Shown: positions 53,676 through 62,320 of the stretch, piece by piece
Numbering within the stretch: the first letter of the stretch is position 1
Layout: the number at the start of each line of letters is the position of its first letter
Source: CBDCAS01 sp965214015
GTDB taxonomy: Bacteria > Pseudomonadota > Gammaproteobacteria > Coxiellales > Coxiellaceae
Assembly (NCBI GenBank): GCA_965214015.1
Contig: CBDCAS010000017.1
Span: 1-64,000 of the forward strand
Length of the DNA: 64,000 bases
Direction of reading: 5' to 3'
Position numbers and translations under genes: made by a program
Notes under the pieces: generated by a model
Databases searched by the model: none
What the model was told of the DNA's origin: nothing
Seen by the model: only the letters and a program-made list of their open reading frames with translations

Positions 53676-54603
53676 GCGACTAATCCAGCCAGGATGTTAA
53701 CCCTACAATTGACAGGACTACGATGACGAGAGTGTTCTATCTGACTAATATTTTTTAATTGATCAATGACGGTTTCAACAATCACACGTTTTCGTAATAA
53801 TAATTTGTCGATCATTGGCATCAGTTTATTTTTCATATTTTTTCGTAGGCGTGTAATGAATTTTAAACCACGCAGGTATAATTGATTAAATAATTCAGAA
53901 GAAATATATCCTTTATCACCTATCAATTTACCCTCTAATCCTTGTGTTAACTCATCAACAGGTTTACGGTCATCCGTATTAGCTTTCGTTATTTTGAAAG
54001 CCAGTATTTCCCCTTTATCATTAATGACTAAATGCAGTTTAAAGCCGAAAAACCAACCCATAGTTGATTTCTATTTTTTAGCAAGCCCTTTAAAAACACG
54101 ATTTGATGATGAACGTTTAGGATGGCACACAGATAATGTGGTAGAGTCAATAAAGTAAATTCCTGTTAATGTTTTGCTTTGGAAATGCATTAATAAACAC
54201 AAGAGTACCAATATGGATGGCATCAGTTCAACGAAGCGATTATAACTGACCAAATCAGGGAAGGCTTTATACAAATGCTGTTTTACATAATTAATATAAT
54301 AGGTTTTAAAATCACGATAATGACTTTGATGAAAGTGGATGACAATCGTCATGATTTCTGAGGGAGTCAGTCGGCATGACCTAGTTCTTTTTTTACTCAA
54401 ATTAGGCAAAGAAGCTTTCTCTAATTCAGGCAATACTAATTGACAAAAATCATCGACAACACAATATAAATCGACTAACTTATCCATACGGCTCTTCCTT
54501 TTAAGGTTTGATTTACTGAAATTAGCTGCTTTTGCACGAAACTTAACCATGAAAGAGCCTTTTATTCAATCACTTACTTTACACCTTTTCATCGAACTCA
54601 GGT
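53594..54603 (-). mobile_element. IS982-family insertion sequence, copy 2
   Basis: 1010 bp with the same ends as copy 1, flanked by a 6-bp direct repeat TATTCA (53588-53593 and 54604-54609). It inserted into the 3' part of the ATPase gene. The high identity of the copies implies recent transposition in this genome. Confidence 0.93.
53612..54550 (-). pseudogene. IS982-family transposase with in-frame amber codon, copy 2
   Basis: Identical in plan to copy 1, with the same TAG after KGLAKK. The only protein difference is Pro in place of Thr in the SLQ(P/T)KKPSL tail; Pro is the residue usual in the family, so copy 1 is the derived one. Having the stop in both copies means the element spread after the nonsense change, or that the stop is tolerated. 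Confidence 0.85.
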
Positions 54604-54616
54604 TATTCAAACAATA

Positions 54617-55042
54617 ATGAAAAATAAGGCAACTCCAACATCAAGAACAACACAGCCTGATTGCCAATCTATTATGCAAGTACTCAAACAACATGAACTC
54701 ATCTTTCACAGACGCAAATACGGTACCTCACGTGCAGCATTAGAAAACATGACTGCCTCATCATTTTGGGAAGTAGGAGCTTCGGGCAAAATATATGATC
54801 GAGAAGAGGTTATTAATACACTGCTTAAAAGATACCAACAACAACCCATTGATGAATGGAAAATAGAAAAATGGGAAACAAAAGATTTTTGTTGCCAGAA
54901 AATGACTACCAATCACTATCTGCTCACCTATATACTTATACAAGGAACAAGAATCACAAGACGCGCGACGATATGGCGGCTTGAAAATGAAACTTGGAAA
55001 ATTGTTTACCATCAGGGTACTATTGTGGAAAATATACCATGA
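54617..55042 (+). CDS. DUF4440 / SnoaL-like protein
   Basis: A 141-residue protein of the NTF2-like fold. VLKQHELIFHRRKYGTSRAA, SFWEVGASGKIYDRE and RATIWRLENETWKIVYHQGT match DUF4440. The first 20 residues are not part of the domain; before the IS982 insertion this frame was continuous with the ATPase upstream, so the ATG may be an internal codon of a former fusion. The stop overlaps the next start (ATGA). Confidence 0.8.
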   Translation: MKNKATPTSRTTQPDCQSIMQVLKQHELIFHRRKYGTSRAALENMTASSFWEVGASGKIYDREEVINTLLKRYQQQPIDEWKIEKWETKDFCCQKMTTNHYLLTYILIQGTRITRRATIWRLENETWKIVYHQGTIVENIP

Positions 55043-55944
55043 TCGAACTAGGCCTAACAGCCCTATTTAAGAAAAGAATTGTCAATACTTTTGGTTATAC
55101 TGGTAAAACATGGCTTGCCAACTTACCAGCACTGATAACCAAATGTGAAAAGCGCTTCAATATAAAAATTAGCCAGGCATTTGAGCATCAGTCCCTCAGT
55201 TTTACCGCTAGAGCCACCCAAGCGGATGGCACAAAGATTGTCATCAAGCTTTGTGTTCCAACAAGTGAAGTTGATAATGAAATTAATGCTCTGGAATTTA
55301 TGAATGGCGATGGTATCGTTAACCTACTAAACTCCGATGGTGAGAATGGCATAGTACTTTTAGAAAGATTAACCCCTGGCGCAATGCTCACCACAGTAGG
55401 CGATGACCTTGAAGCAACAAGGATTGCCGCTAATGTTATGCAAAAAATAGGGAAAACCATAGAAAGACCATATACATTCCAAACTACAGCACTATGGTTT
55501 GATCGACTTGATCAGCCTATTAAACTACCAACAGACTTTCCTGCTGCACTCATTGATCAAGCAAAAAAGATGGCTATGGCGCTACATCAAAGCATGGGTG
55601 AGGCTGTATTACTGCATGGTGACTTACATCATTTTAATATTCTCTCTGCTAATCGCCAGCCTTGGCTTGCCATTGACCCCAAAGGCATTGTTGGAGAACG
55701 TGAATACGAGATAGGGGCATTCTTGCGTAATCCTATACCTGAGATCGCAACAACAATGGATACCAAAAAGGTGCTGGCACGCCGGCTTGATCTACTGGCT
55801 AATATATTAGAATTTGATCGACAGAAATTATGTGCTTGGGGTTTTGCTCAAGCTGTACTTGCAGCAGTTTGGTGCATTGACAGCAACGATGAATCTTACC
55901 CAAACTTTTTAAAGTGTGCAAAAGTACTCAATAATTTGCTATAA
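55039..55944 (+). CDS. Aminoglycoside/hydroxyurea 6-phosphotransferase, APH(6)-like
   Basis: A 301-residue kinase of the APH(6)/hydroxyurea phosphotransferase family that includes streptomycin 6-kinases. The catalytic loop is VLLHGDLHHFNILSA, followed by PWLAIDPKGIVGEREYEIGA. I choose ATG 55039, which overlaps the previous stop. The gene looks intact. Resistance activity is inferred from family; many such chromosomal genes act on other substrates. Confidence 0.88.
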   Translation: MIELGLTALFKKRIVNTFGYTGKTWLANLPALITKCEKRFNIKISQAFEHQSLSFTARATQADGTKIVIKLCVPTSEVDNEINALEFMNGDGIVNLLNSDGENGIVLLERLTPGAMLTTVGDDLEATRIAANVMQKIGKTIERPYTFQTTALWFDRLDQPIKLPTDFPAALIDQAKKMAMALHQSMGEAVLLHGDLHHFNILSANRQPWLAIDPKGIVGEREYEIGAFLRNPIPEIATTMDTKKVLARRLDLLANILEFDRQKLCAWGFAQAVLAAVWCIDSNDESYPNFLKCAKVLNNLL

Positions 55945-56047
55945 ATTGATTATGTTAAATGTAGGCGAATCAACGTTGACTTATAAGTTTATAACATATT
56001 AAAATTTACAAAGAGTGTTAATTATCTAATAGAATTATTGGAAAAAA

Positions 56048-56917
56048 TTATTTTTCAGTTAATAAAGTGGCTATTTTTTCTAAACAAGCAACACGAGTAC
56101 TGCTTTTTCGCCAGACTAAAGCAATTTTGCGCTGGGGCGTTTTACCCTTAAAAGGAATATAAACGATATTTTTGTCTTTATTTAAGGCACTCTTGGGAAT
56201 AAGCGTCATACCCACATTGGCAATGACCATCTGCCTTAATGTTTCCAAACTGGTCGCTCTAAAATCAGCAGACTCATGAGAATTTGAACGTCCACAAAAC
56301 TGTAATGCTTGCTCACGTAAACAATGTCCATCTTCTAATAACAGCAAAGTTTGATGGTGTAACTGCGTTGTGGTCACTGTCTTATATTTTGCCCAAGGGT
56401 GTTGGGCCGAAACAGCTAAATAAAAAGGATCTGTAAATAACTCAACTACTTGTAATTCTGGAGAATGGATCGGCAGTGCTAGAAAGGCAGCATCTAGTGA
56501 GGCATCAAGCAGGCTTGCTTGTAACTCATCACTGATACTCTCTTGTAAAAAAAGTTTTAATTCAGGGAAAGCTTTAGTCAACGTTAATACCACTTTAGGA
56601 AAATAATAGCTTGCTAACGTGGGAAAAGCACCGAGATAAAAATCACCCACAAAGGGATCTTGTGCCATTTGCGCCAGTTGTTTCACCTCATCAACGGCAA
56701 TAAGCGCTTTTCGCATGCTCGTTAAAATCCGTTGCCCCATGGGAGTAACGTTAATTTTACGATGAGAGCGCTCAAACAGCACTACACCCAGCTCTTCTTC
56801 TAGTTTCTGTATTTGTATGCTCAATGCTGGCTGACTGACATGGCACATTTTAGCTGCCTTTCCAAAGTGTCTATATTGGGCGAGTGCTAAGGCATAGCTC
56901 AGGTCTCTAATATTCAT
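56048..56917 (-). CDS. oxyR: LysR-type peroxide sensor OxyR
   Basis: A 289-residue LysR regulator: N-terminal winged HTH (MNIRDLSYALALAQYRHFGK, MCHVSQPALSIQIQKLEE) and a sensor domain with the redox Cys pair in GHCLREQALQFCGRSN, spaced like C199/C208 of E. coli OxyR. It diverges from the peroxiredoxin gene, with 102 bases between, the usual place for its own binding site. It should activate ahpC-ahpD on peroxide stress. Confidence 0.9.
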   Translation of the reverse strand: MNIRDLSYALALAQYRHFGKAAKMCHVSQPALSIQIQKLEEELGVVLFERSHRKINVTPMGQRILTSMRKALIAVDEVKQLAQMAQDPFVGDFYLGAFPTLASYYFPKVVLTLTKAFPELKLFLQESISDELQASLLDASLDAAFLALPIHSPELQVVELFTDPFYLAVSAQHPWAKYKTVTTTQLHHQTLLLLEDGHCLREQALQFCGRSNSHESADFRATSLETLRQMVIANVGMTLIPKSALNKDKNIVYIPFKGKTPQRKIALVWRKSSTRVACLEKIATLLTEK

Positions 56918-57019
56918 ATCAATAAGTATAATTTATTAAAATAATAAAAACAATATATTTTAAATATTAAAGTATCCGCATTATAGTGGCTTAATACTAT
57001 TAACTATTGAGGAAATGCC

Positions 57020-57592
57020 ATGACAATCAAGGTTGGTCAAAAACTCCCTGAATTTAACCTAACTGCCACCACTGATCTACGCTTTGACGACATTAATATC
57101 GACAACGTATTTATTAACATTAATCAAAATACTTACCGTAACAAATGGTTAGTACTCTTTTTCTACCCTAAAGATTTTACTTTCATCTGCCCCACTGAGC
57201 TTGCTGCTTTTGGTGAATTAAACCAAGAATTTATAGACAGAGAAGCACAGCTACTTGCCGGTAGTACTGATAGTGAGTTTGTACATTGGGCATGGCGTAA
57301 ACATCAACCCGAATTACGTGATTTACCTTATCCATTACTGGCTGATATCAAACGCGAGCTCACCGAATCTTTAGGTATTTTAGATACCGAAGAAGGGGTT
57401 GCTCAACGAGCCACTTTTATTATTGATCCAAAAGGAATTATTCGTTTTAGTATGGTGACTGATTTAAATGTAGGTCGCAATCCTAAAGAAGTGCTGCGTG
57501 TCCTTGATGCCTTACAAACCGATGAACTTTGCCCTTGTAATTGGAATAAAGGCGAAGAAACCATCGATCTAAAACAAGTGACTCAAAATTAA
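57020..57592 (+). CDS. ahpC: Peroxiredoxin (AhpC family)
   Basis: A 190-residue two-Cys peroxiredoxin. The peroxidatic Cys is in DFTFICPTELAAFGE and the resolving region is TDELCPCNWNKGEE. It is paired with AhpD and not AhpF, the arrangement of the Legionella AhpC2-AhpD and mycobacterial systems. Probably under OxyR control from the shared upstream region. Confidence 0.92.
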   Translation: MTIKVGQKLPEFNLTATTDLRFDDINIDNVFININQNTYRNKWLVLFFYPKDFTFICPTELAAFGELNQEFIDREAQLLAGSTDSEFVHWAWRKHQPELRDLPYPLLADIKRELTESLGILDTEEGVAQRATFIIDPKGIIRFSMVTDLNVGRNPKEVLRVLDALQTDELCPCNWNKGEETIDLKQVTQN

Positions 57593-57604
57593 TAAAAATT
57601 ACAT

Positions 57605-57642
57605 TTATGACAACGAGTAGTTTCAATTACTCGTTGTCATAA
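57605..57642 (+). terminator. 15-bp perfect hairpin between ahpC and ahpD
   Basis: TTATGACAACGAGTA is followed by an 8-base loop and its exact reverse complement, with AAAA after it (T-rich on the opposite strand). It lies in the 67-base gap, so it may partially terminate transcription and lower ahpD expression, or protect the ahpC transcript 3' end. The downstream A-run gives no U-tract on the plus strand. Confidence 0.65.
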
Positions 57643-57659
57643 AACACTTATCAGAGGAT

Positions 57660-58205
57660 ATGAACATGAGTTTAGAAACATTCAGACAGCAAATGCCCGA
57701 ATTTGCAAAAGATATTAAATTAAATCTAGGGGCTGTATTAGAACCAGAAGGTGCCCCCGATCTGTCACAAGAAGACATTGACACATTGGCCTTATCGTGT
57801 GCTTACAGTACTCAAAACAAACCCTTAATAAAACTTATTTTTAATCATGTAAAATCACGATTAACGACAGAACAACAAACTGCAGCACAAATTGCAAGTA
57901 CTATTATGGCGATGAACAATGTTTACTATCGGTTTACACACCTAGTAAGTAACCCTGAATATCGACAATTACCTGCAAAATTACGTATGAATGCCATGGC
58001 AAAACCACCGGTCTCTATTCCACAATTTGAGCTCTATTGTTTAGCAATCTCTGCGATCAATAATTGTGGATTTTGCATGGATACCCATGTAAAAAAATTG
58101 GAAAAAGAAGGGCTGTCCAAAACTGCAATTCAGTCTGCCATTCGCATTGCAGCGGTTATCAATGCTGCAGCACAAACTCAAACTATTATTGAATGTAGTG
58201 AATAA
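57660..58205 (+). CDS. ahpD: AhpD-like alkylhydroperoxidase
   Basis: A 181-residue protein with the AhpD catalytic CxxC in INNCGFCMDTHVKKLEKEG and the family start LETFRQQMPEFAKDIKLNL. In such operons AhpD recycles AhpC with electrons from a dihydrolipoamide system. ATG 57660 or 57666 are both possible starts. It follows ahpC and ends at a good terminator. Confidence 0.9.
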   Translation: MNMSLETFRQQMPEFAKDIKLNLGAVLEPEGAPDLSQEDIDTLALSCAYSTQNKPLIKLIFNHVKSRLTTEQQTAAQIASTIMAMNNVYYRFTHLVSNPEYRQLPAKLRMNAMAKPPVSIPQFELYCLAISAINNCGFCMDTHVKKLEKEGLSKTAIQSAIRIAAVINAAAQTQTIIECSE

Positions 58206-58216
58206 TTTGATAGAAC

Positions 58217-58256
58217 AATTAAGGTCATGCCAATAAAAGTATGGCCTTAATTTTTT
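58217..58256 (+). terminator. Rho-independent terminator after ahpD
   Basis: AATTAAGGTCAT pairs with ATGGCCTTAATT (one G-T pair) around a 12-base loop and is followed by a T-run to 58256. It closes the ahpC-ahpD unit and, on the other strand, has a run of A that could also serve the convergent prfA. Confidence 0.8.
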
Positions 58257-58300
58257 GCAAATTTTTATTCAATGGTAAAGTATAGTCTATTTCATGATAT

Positions 58301-59389
58301 TTAATCATTTTCAGTGTCTGCAAGAAGCTCTGCTTGTAGCTCGCGTGTCAATGGACCTATGACCGGCTCTAGATCACCTTCCATAATATCGTCTAATTTA
58401 TACAGGGTTAAATTAATGCGGTGATCAGTGATACGCCCCTGTGGAAAATTATAAGTACGAATACGCTCGGAGCGATCGCCACTGCCAATGAGACATTTTC
58501 GTGTGTGGGCCATTTCTTTGGTTTGCCTCTCTTGTTTTTGATTTAGAATTTTTGCATTAAGTAATGCGAGAGCGCGTGCTTTATTTTTATGCTGCGAGCG
58601 TTCATCTTGGCATTCCACTACCATGCCAGTAGGCAGATGTGTAATACGAATAGCAGAGTCGGTTTTATTAACATGTTGCCCACCCGCTCCAGAGGCACGA
58701 AACGTATCAATACGTAAATCAGACGGATTAATTGTAATGGCATCGATCTCATCGACTTCCGGTAATACCGCAACAGTACAGGCTGAAGTATGAATACGAC
58801 CTTGCGATTCTGTCATTGGAACACGCTGCACACGATGAGTTCCTGATTCAAATTTTAATTGTGAATAGACATGATCACCTGAAATACGAACGATTATTTC
58901 TTTATACCCTCCCTGTTCTCCTTCACTTTCAGAGATAATTTCTCCACTCCATCGTTTGCGTTCAGCAAAGCGACTGTACATGCGAAATAAGTCACCTGAA
59001 AATAAAGCCGCCTCATGCCCTCCTGTTCCTGCACGAATTTCTAAAAAAATATTTTTGTTGTCATTGGGATCTTTAGGAAGTAACAGGATTTTTAATCGAT
59101 CTTCTAATTGTTCTTTTTTTAAAGTTAATGCCTTAATTTCTTCTTGGGCTAATTCCTTTAATTCTAAATTACTCTCTTTAAGCAAGTCTGTGGCTGATTC
59201 TATTTCTGACTCTAGAGCATCATAAGTATTAAAACAGGAAACTACTGCTTCAAGACCTGCATATTCTTTGCTAAGTTCGCGAAAGCGATTCTGGTCATTA
59301 ATAATCGTAGGATCGCTGAGCATACCACCGAGTTCTTGATAACGGTAGGATATTTTTTTGAGTTTTTGTAATAAAGATTTCTTCATCAA
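58301..59389 (-). CDS. prfA: Peptide chain release factor 1
   Basis: A 362-residue release factor for UAA and UAG. The GGQ motif is in FRASGAGGQHVNKTDSAIRI; RFELSKEYAGL-like N-terminal helices and EIRAGTGGHEAALFSGDLF are present. It overlaps hemA by four bases, the conserved hemA-prfA arrangement. It is the protein that would compete with readthrough of the IS982 amber codon. Confidence 0.95.
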   Translation of the reverse strand: MMKKSLLQKLKKISYRYQELGGMLSDPTIINDQNRFRELSKEYAGLEAVVSCFNTYDALESEIESATDLLKESNLELKELAQEEIKALTLKKEQLEDRLKILLLPKDPNDNKNIFLEIRAGTGGHEAALFSGDLFRMYSRFAERKRWSGEIISESEGEQGGYKEIIVRISGDHVYSQLKFESGTHRVQRVPMTESQGRIHTSACTVAVLPEVDEIDAITINPSDLRIDTFRASGAGGQHVNKTDSAIRITHLPTGMVVECQDERSQHKNKARALALLNAKILNQKQERQTKEMAHTRKCLIGSGDRSERIRTYNFPQGRITDHRINLTLYKLDDIMEGDLEPVIGPLTRELQAELLADTEND

Positions 59390-60627
59390 AGACCAAATAA
59401 TGTTTTAGCAAGCAGTAACAAATCTGTTTGATTTTCATAGGCTGCCTGACGTAGGGCTGTTGTAGGTTGATGCATCACCTTATTTGACAAACTGTATGCC
59501 ATTTTCTGTAACACACACTCTGCCATCGTTCCCCGTCTTAGTTCCTCTAATGCTTTTTGTAGCGCCTGATCACGCAGTGCTTCTACTTGTTGTCTATAAC
59601 AGGCAATCACATCCTGAGCATTTAGAATACGTAATTGCTTGAAATAATGTTCAGCTTGTAGCAAAAGCATCGCTTCTGCTTGTTTAGCAGCAGATTCACG
59701 ATGTTTCTTATTTTGCCAAATAACTTTCTGTAGATCATCCATATTATATAAATAAATATCTTCTAGCTCCGCCACTTCAGGCTCGATATCACGTGGTAGT
59801 GCTAGATCAACCATCAATAAGGGACGTCGCTTCTTTCGTTTTAAAGTTCTTTCCATCATGCCCTTACCTATAATAGGGAGCTGACTGGCTGTTGCAGACA
59901 CTACAATATCGACGGATTGCATATATTGTGGGATATCCCCCATACAAATGGCATGGCCTTGATATGAAGCCGCAAATGCTTGTGTCCTTTCAAGATTACG
60001 TCCGGCAATGATTAAAGGTAATGTTTTCTGCTTGCTAAAATAAGTGGCCACAAGATCAATCATTTCACCAGAGCCGATAAGCAACAGGCGACACGTTTCC
60101 AATGATGTGTAAATACGCTGTGCTATTTGAAAAATAACATAGGCCAGCGATATAGCATTCTTGCCAATATCTGTATTATGTCGAATGTTCTTGCTGGCAG
60201 AAAAAATGGAAGGAAATAAGCGTTGGAAGTGTGCTCCTACTGTGCCCGCTTGGCAGGCCAGTTGATAGGCTTGTTTCATCTGTCCCAAGATTTGAGGCTC
60301 ACCCAATATCATAGAATCCAACCCACTCGCAACACGCATGGCATGCTCAATGGCATCTAGCCCATGATAGCTATAAGCATGTGGTTTGATTTTACGATAG
60401 TCATGATGTCTGCACTCCTTTAACCACGAGGTTAATGCAGAATCATGAGTCTCAGTAGTGTAAATTTCTGTTCGATTACAAGTCGACAAAATAACAGCTT
60501 CATTCATGGCGCCATGATGTTTCATCTGGCACAATGTCTCAAGCACCTGTGTCTTGTTAAAGCCCCATTGCTCTCGTATCGCTATCGGTGCTGTTTTATG
60601 ATTGATTCCGTAAGTGAATAATGGCAT
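59386..60627 (-). CDS. hemA: Glutamyl-tRNA reductase
   Basis: About 413 residues, reducing glutamyl-tRNA to glutamate-1-semialdehyde. The catalytic Cys is in EAVILSTCNRTEIYTT; YGINHKTAPIAIREQWGF starts the protein, so I choose ATG 60627 and not 60657. SILGEP-like IMLGEPQILGQMKQAY and the NADPH site LLLIGSGEMIDLVA are typical. First step of the C5 route with HemL. Confidence 0.94.
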   Translation of the reverse strand: MPLFTYGINHKTAPIAIREQWGFNKTQVLETLCQMKHHGAMNEAVILSTCNRTEIYTTETHDSALTSWLKECRHHDYRKIKPHAYSYHGLDAIEHAMRVASGLDSMILGEPQILGQMKQAYQLACQAGTVGAHFQRLFPSIFSASKNIRHNTDIGKNAISLAYVIFQIAQRIYTSLETCRLLLIGSGEMIDLVATYFSKQKTLPLIIAGRNLERTQAFAASYQGHAICMGDIPQYMQSVDIVVSATASQLPIIGKGMMERTLKRKKRRPLLMVDLALPRDIEPEVAELEDIYLYNMDDLQKVIWQNKKHRESAAKQAEAMLLLQAEHYFKQLRILNAQDVIACYRQQVEALRDQALQKALEELRRGTMAECVLQKMAYSLSNKVMHQPTTALRQAAYENQTDLLLLAKTLFGL

Positions 60628-60760
60628 AACAGCGTGATCATAGCACAGTTGACTCATGATAGATCAAATAAGAATTTTTCTTCTCTATTAGTTAGGCAAG
60701 TTCCTTCTTCTATAGAGAATGATATACTTTATCTTTTTGAAAGTAAGAGGGGTTGTAGGG

Positions 60761-61372
60761 ATGAAGCTCTGGACACTCACTGGGCTGATCACCACAGCAC
60801 TTCTGCTCACTGCTTGCGTTAGCTTAAGCCCCCCTAAACCTCTTTATATTAAATTTAGCCATGTGTCGTGGCAGCAGCACCAGAGGCGTATTCATAAAAT
60901 CCAGCATTTTATAGCTAGCGGCGCTTTCAGTATCGTAAAAGCCGATCAAAAACCGATACTAGCGCATTACTCTTGGCATCAAAAGAATGCCCACTACTAT
61001 CAAATTCGTGTAGATTCTCCTCTTAATCTATTTAACCTCATGATCTTGGGGCGTCCCCATTCTGTGCTATTACAGGGAGGCTCAAAGCCACCGATAGCTG
61101 CAGCAACACCTGAACAATTAGTTCAATATGAAATGGGCTGGAGCCTGCCTATTCGAAATTTATATTATTGGATTCGTGGTGCTATTGCTCCAGGTACACA
61201 TCAACCCGTATTTAATTTCTATGGTCACCTAGTCTCACTAATACAAAATGGATGGTCTATACAATTCAGTGATTATACAACAGTAGAGCAAGCTGATTTA
61301 CCACAAAAACTTATACTCACCCGTCCTGGCTTACAAATGACTCTAGTGATCAGACACTGGAATCTTACATAG
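60761..61372 (+). CDS. lolB: Outer membrane lipoprotein LolB
   Basis: A 203-residue lipoprotein from ATG 60761 with a signal peptide ending in the lipobox LTAC (MKLWTLTGLITTALLLTACV). The domain receives lipoproteins from LolA. Its position between hemA (divergent) and ispE is the standard gammaproteobacterial arrangement and is the main evidence, as the sequence of LolB is poorly conserved. Confidence 0.88.
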   Translation: MKLWTLTGLITTALLLTACVSLSPPKPLYIKFSHVSWQQHQRRIHKIQHFIASGAFSIVKADQKPILAHYSWHQKNAHYYQIRVDSPLNLFNLMILGRPHSVLLQGGSKPPIAAATPEQLVQYEMGWSLPIRNLYYWIRGAIAPGTHQPVFNFYGHLVSLIQNGWSIQFSDYTTVEQADLPQKLILTRPGLQMTLVIRHWNLT

Positions 61373-61386
61373 AACAGAGACTAGAG

Positions 61387-62223
61387 ATGAAAGCACTTTC
61401 GCTACCTTCACCCGCTAAGCTTAATTTGTTTTTACATATTTTAGATCGCCGCGATGATGGCTATCACAATATTCAAACCGTATTTCAATTTATTAATTGG
61501 TGTGACACATTAGATTTTCGGTTGCGCTCTGATAGTGTTATTCGATTAAGCGCTAATAAGACAAGTATAGCTAACTCCGATAACCTGGTACTAAAAGCAG
61601 CGTATAGTTTACAAAAAGCAACAACTTGTCTCTTAGGTGCTGATATTAAACTAAAGAAAATATTGCCAATAGGCGCTGGTGTGGGTGGTGGCAGCTCCAA
61701 TGCTGCTACGACATTATTGGCATTAAATCAATTATGGCAAACCTCTTTAAACACTGACAATTTATTGACACTCGGATCTACCTTAGGTGCTGATGTACCC
61801 ATCTTTATTTACGGTCATGCAGCATGGGCTGAAGGAATAGGCGATCAATTAACACCGATGGTTTTGCCAGAGCCTTGGTATCTGTTATTGGTGCCTCAGA
61901 TCTCTATTAAAACAAGCTCTTTATTTAGTGACCCTCGATTGACACCTGGGCACAAGGCACTCAAAATAGATCACTCTCATATCGATCAAGGACAGAATGA
62001 CTTTGAAAAGCTAGCATGCCTTGACTATCCTGATATTGCAGAAGCACTTAACTGGATGGGACAATTTTCAAAAGCTCGTATGACAGGGACAGGGAGTGTG
62101 ATATTTGCTAAGTTTGACAGCAGAGAGGAAGCCGATAGAATAGCCACTCAAGCCCCACCTGCCTATCAAGCGAAAGTGGTAAGAGGGCTTAATCGATCGC
62201 CATTATATGAGGCATTAAAGTAA
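61387..62223 (+). CDS. ispE: 4-diphosphocytidyl-2-C-methyl-D-erythritol kinase
   Basis: A 278-residue GHMP kinase of the MEP isoprenoid pathway. It has SPAKLNLFLHILDRRDDGYH, the ATP motif LPIGAGVGGGSSNAATTLLAL (split here as PIGAGVGGGSSNAATT), and the C-terminal ARMTGTGSVIFAKF. Follows lolB by 14 bases, in the conserved lolB-ispE-prs string. Confidence 0.94.
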   Translation: MKALSLPSPAKLNLFLHILDRRDDGYHNIQTVFQFINWCDTLDFRLRSDSVIRLSANKTSIANSDNLVLKAAYSLQKATTCLLGADIKLKKILPIGAGVGGGSSNAATTLLALNQLWQTSLNTDNLLTLGSTLGADVPIFIYGHAAWAEGIGDQLTPMVLPEPWYLLLVPQISIKTSSLFSDPRLTPGHKALKIDHSHIDQGQNDFEKLACLDYPDIAEALNWMGQFSKARMTGTGSVIFAKFDSREEADRIATQAPPAYQAKVVRGLNRSPLYEALK

Positions 62224-62228
62224 GAGGA

Positions 62229-62303
62229 TGGGGTGTCGCCAAGCGGTAAGGCACGGGGTTTTGATCTCCGCATTCCCAGGTTCGAATCCTGGCACCCCAG
62301 CCA
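62229..62303 (+). tRNA. tRNA-Gln (anticodon TTG)
   Basis: A complete cloverleaf: acceptor stem TGGGGTG with CACCCCA, anticodon arm CGGGG-TTTTGAT-CTCCG giving anticodon TTG, T-arm with GTTCGAATC and an encoded CCA. tRNA-Gln between ispE and prs is common in gammaproteobacteria. Confidence 0.97.
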
Positions 62304-62320
62304 AATTATAAGGAATCGTT

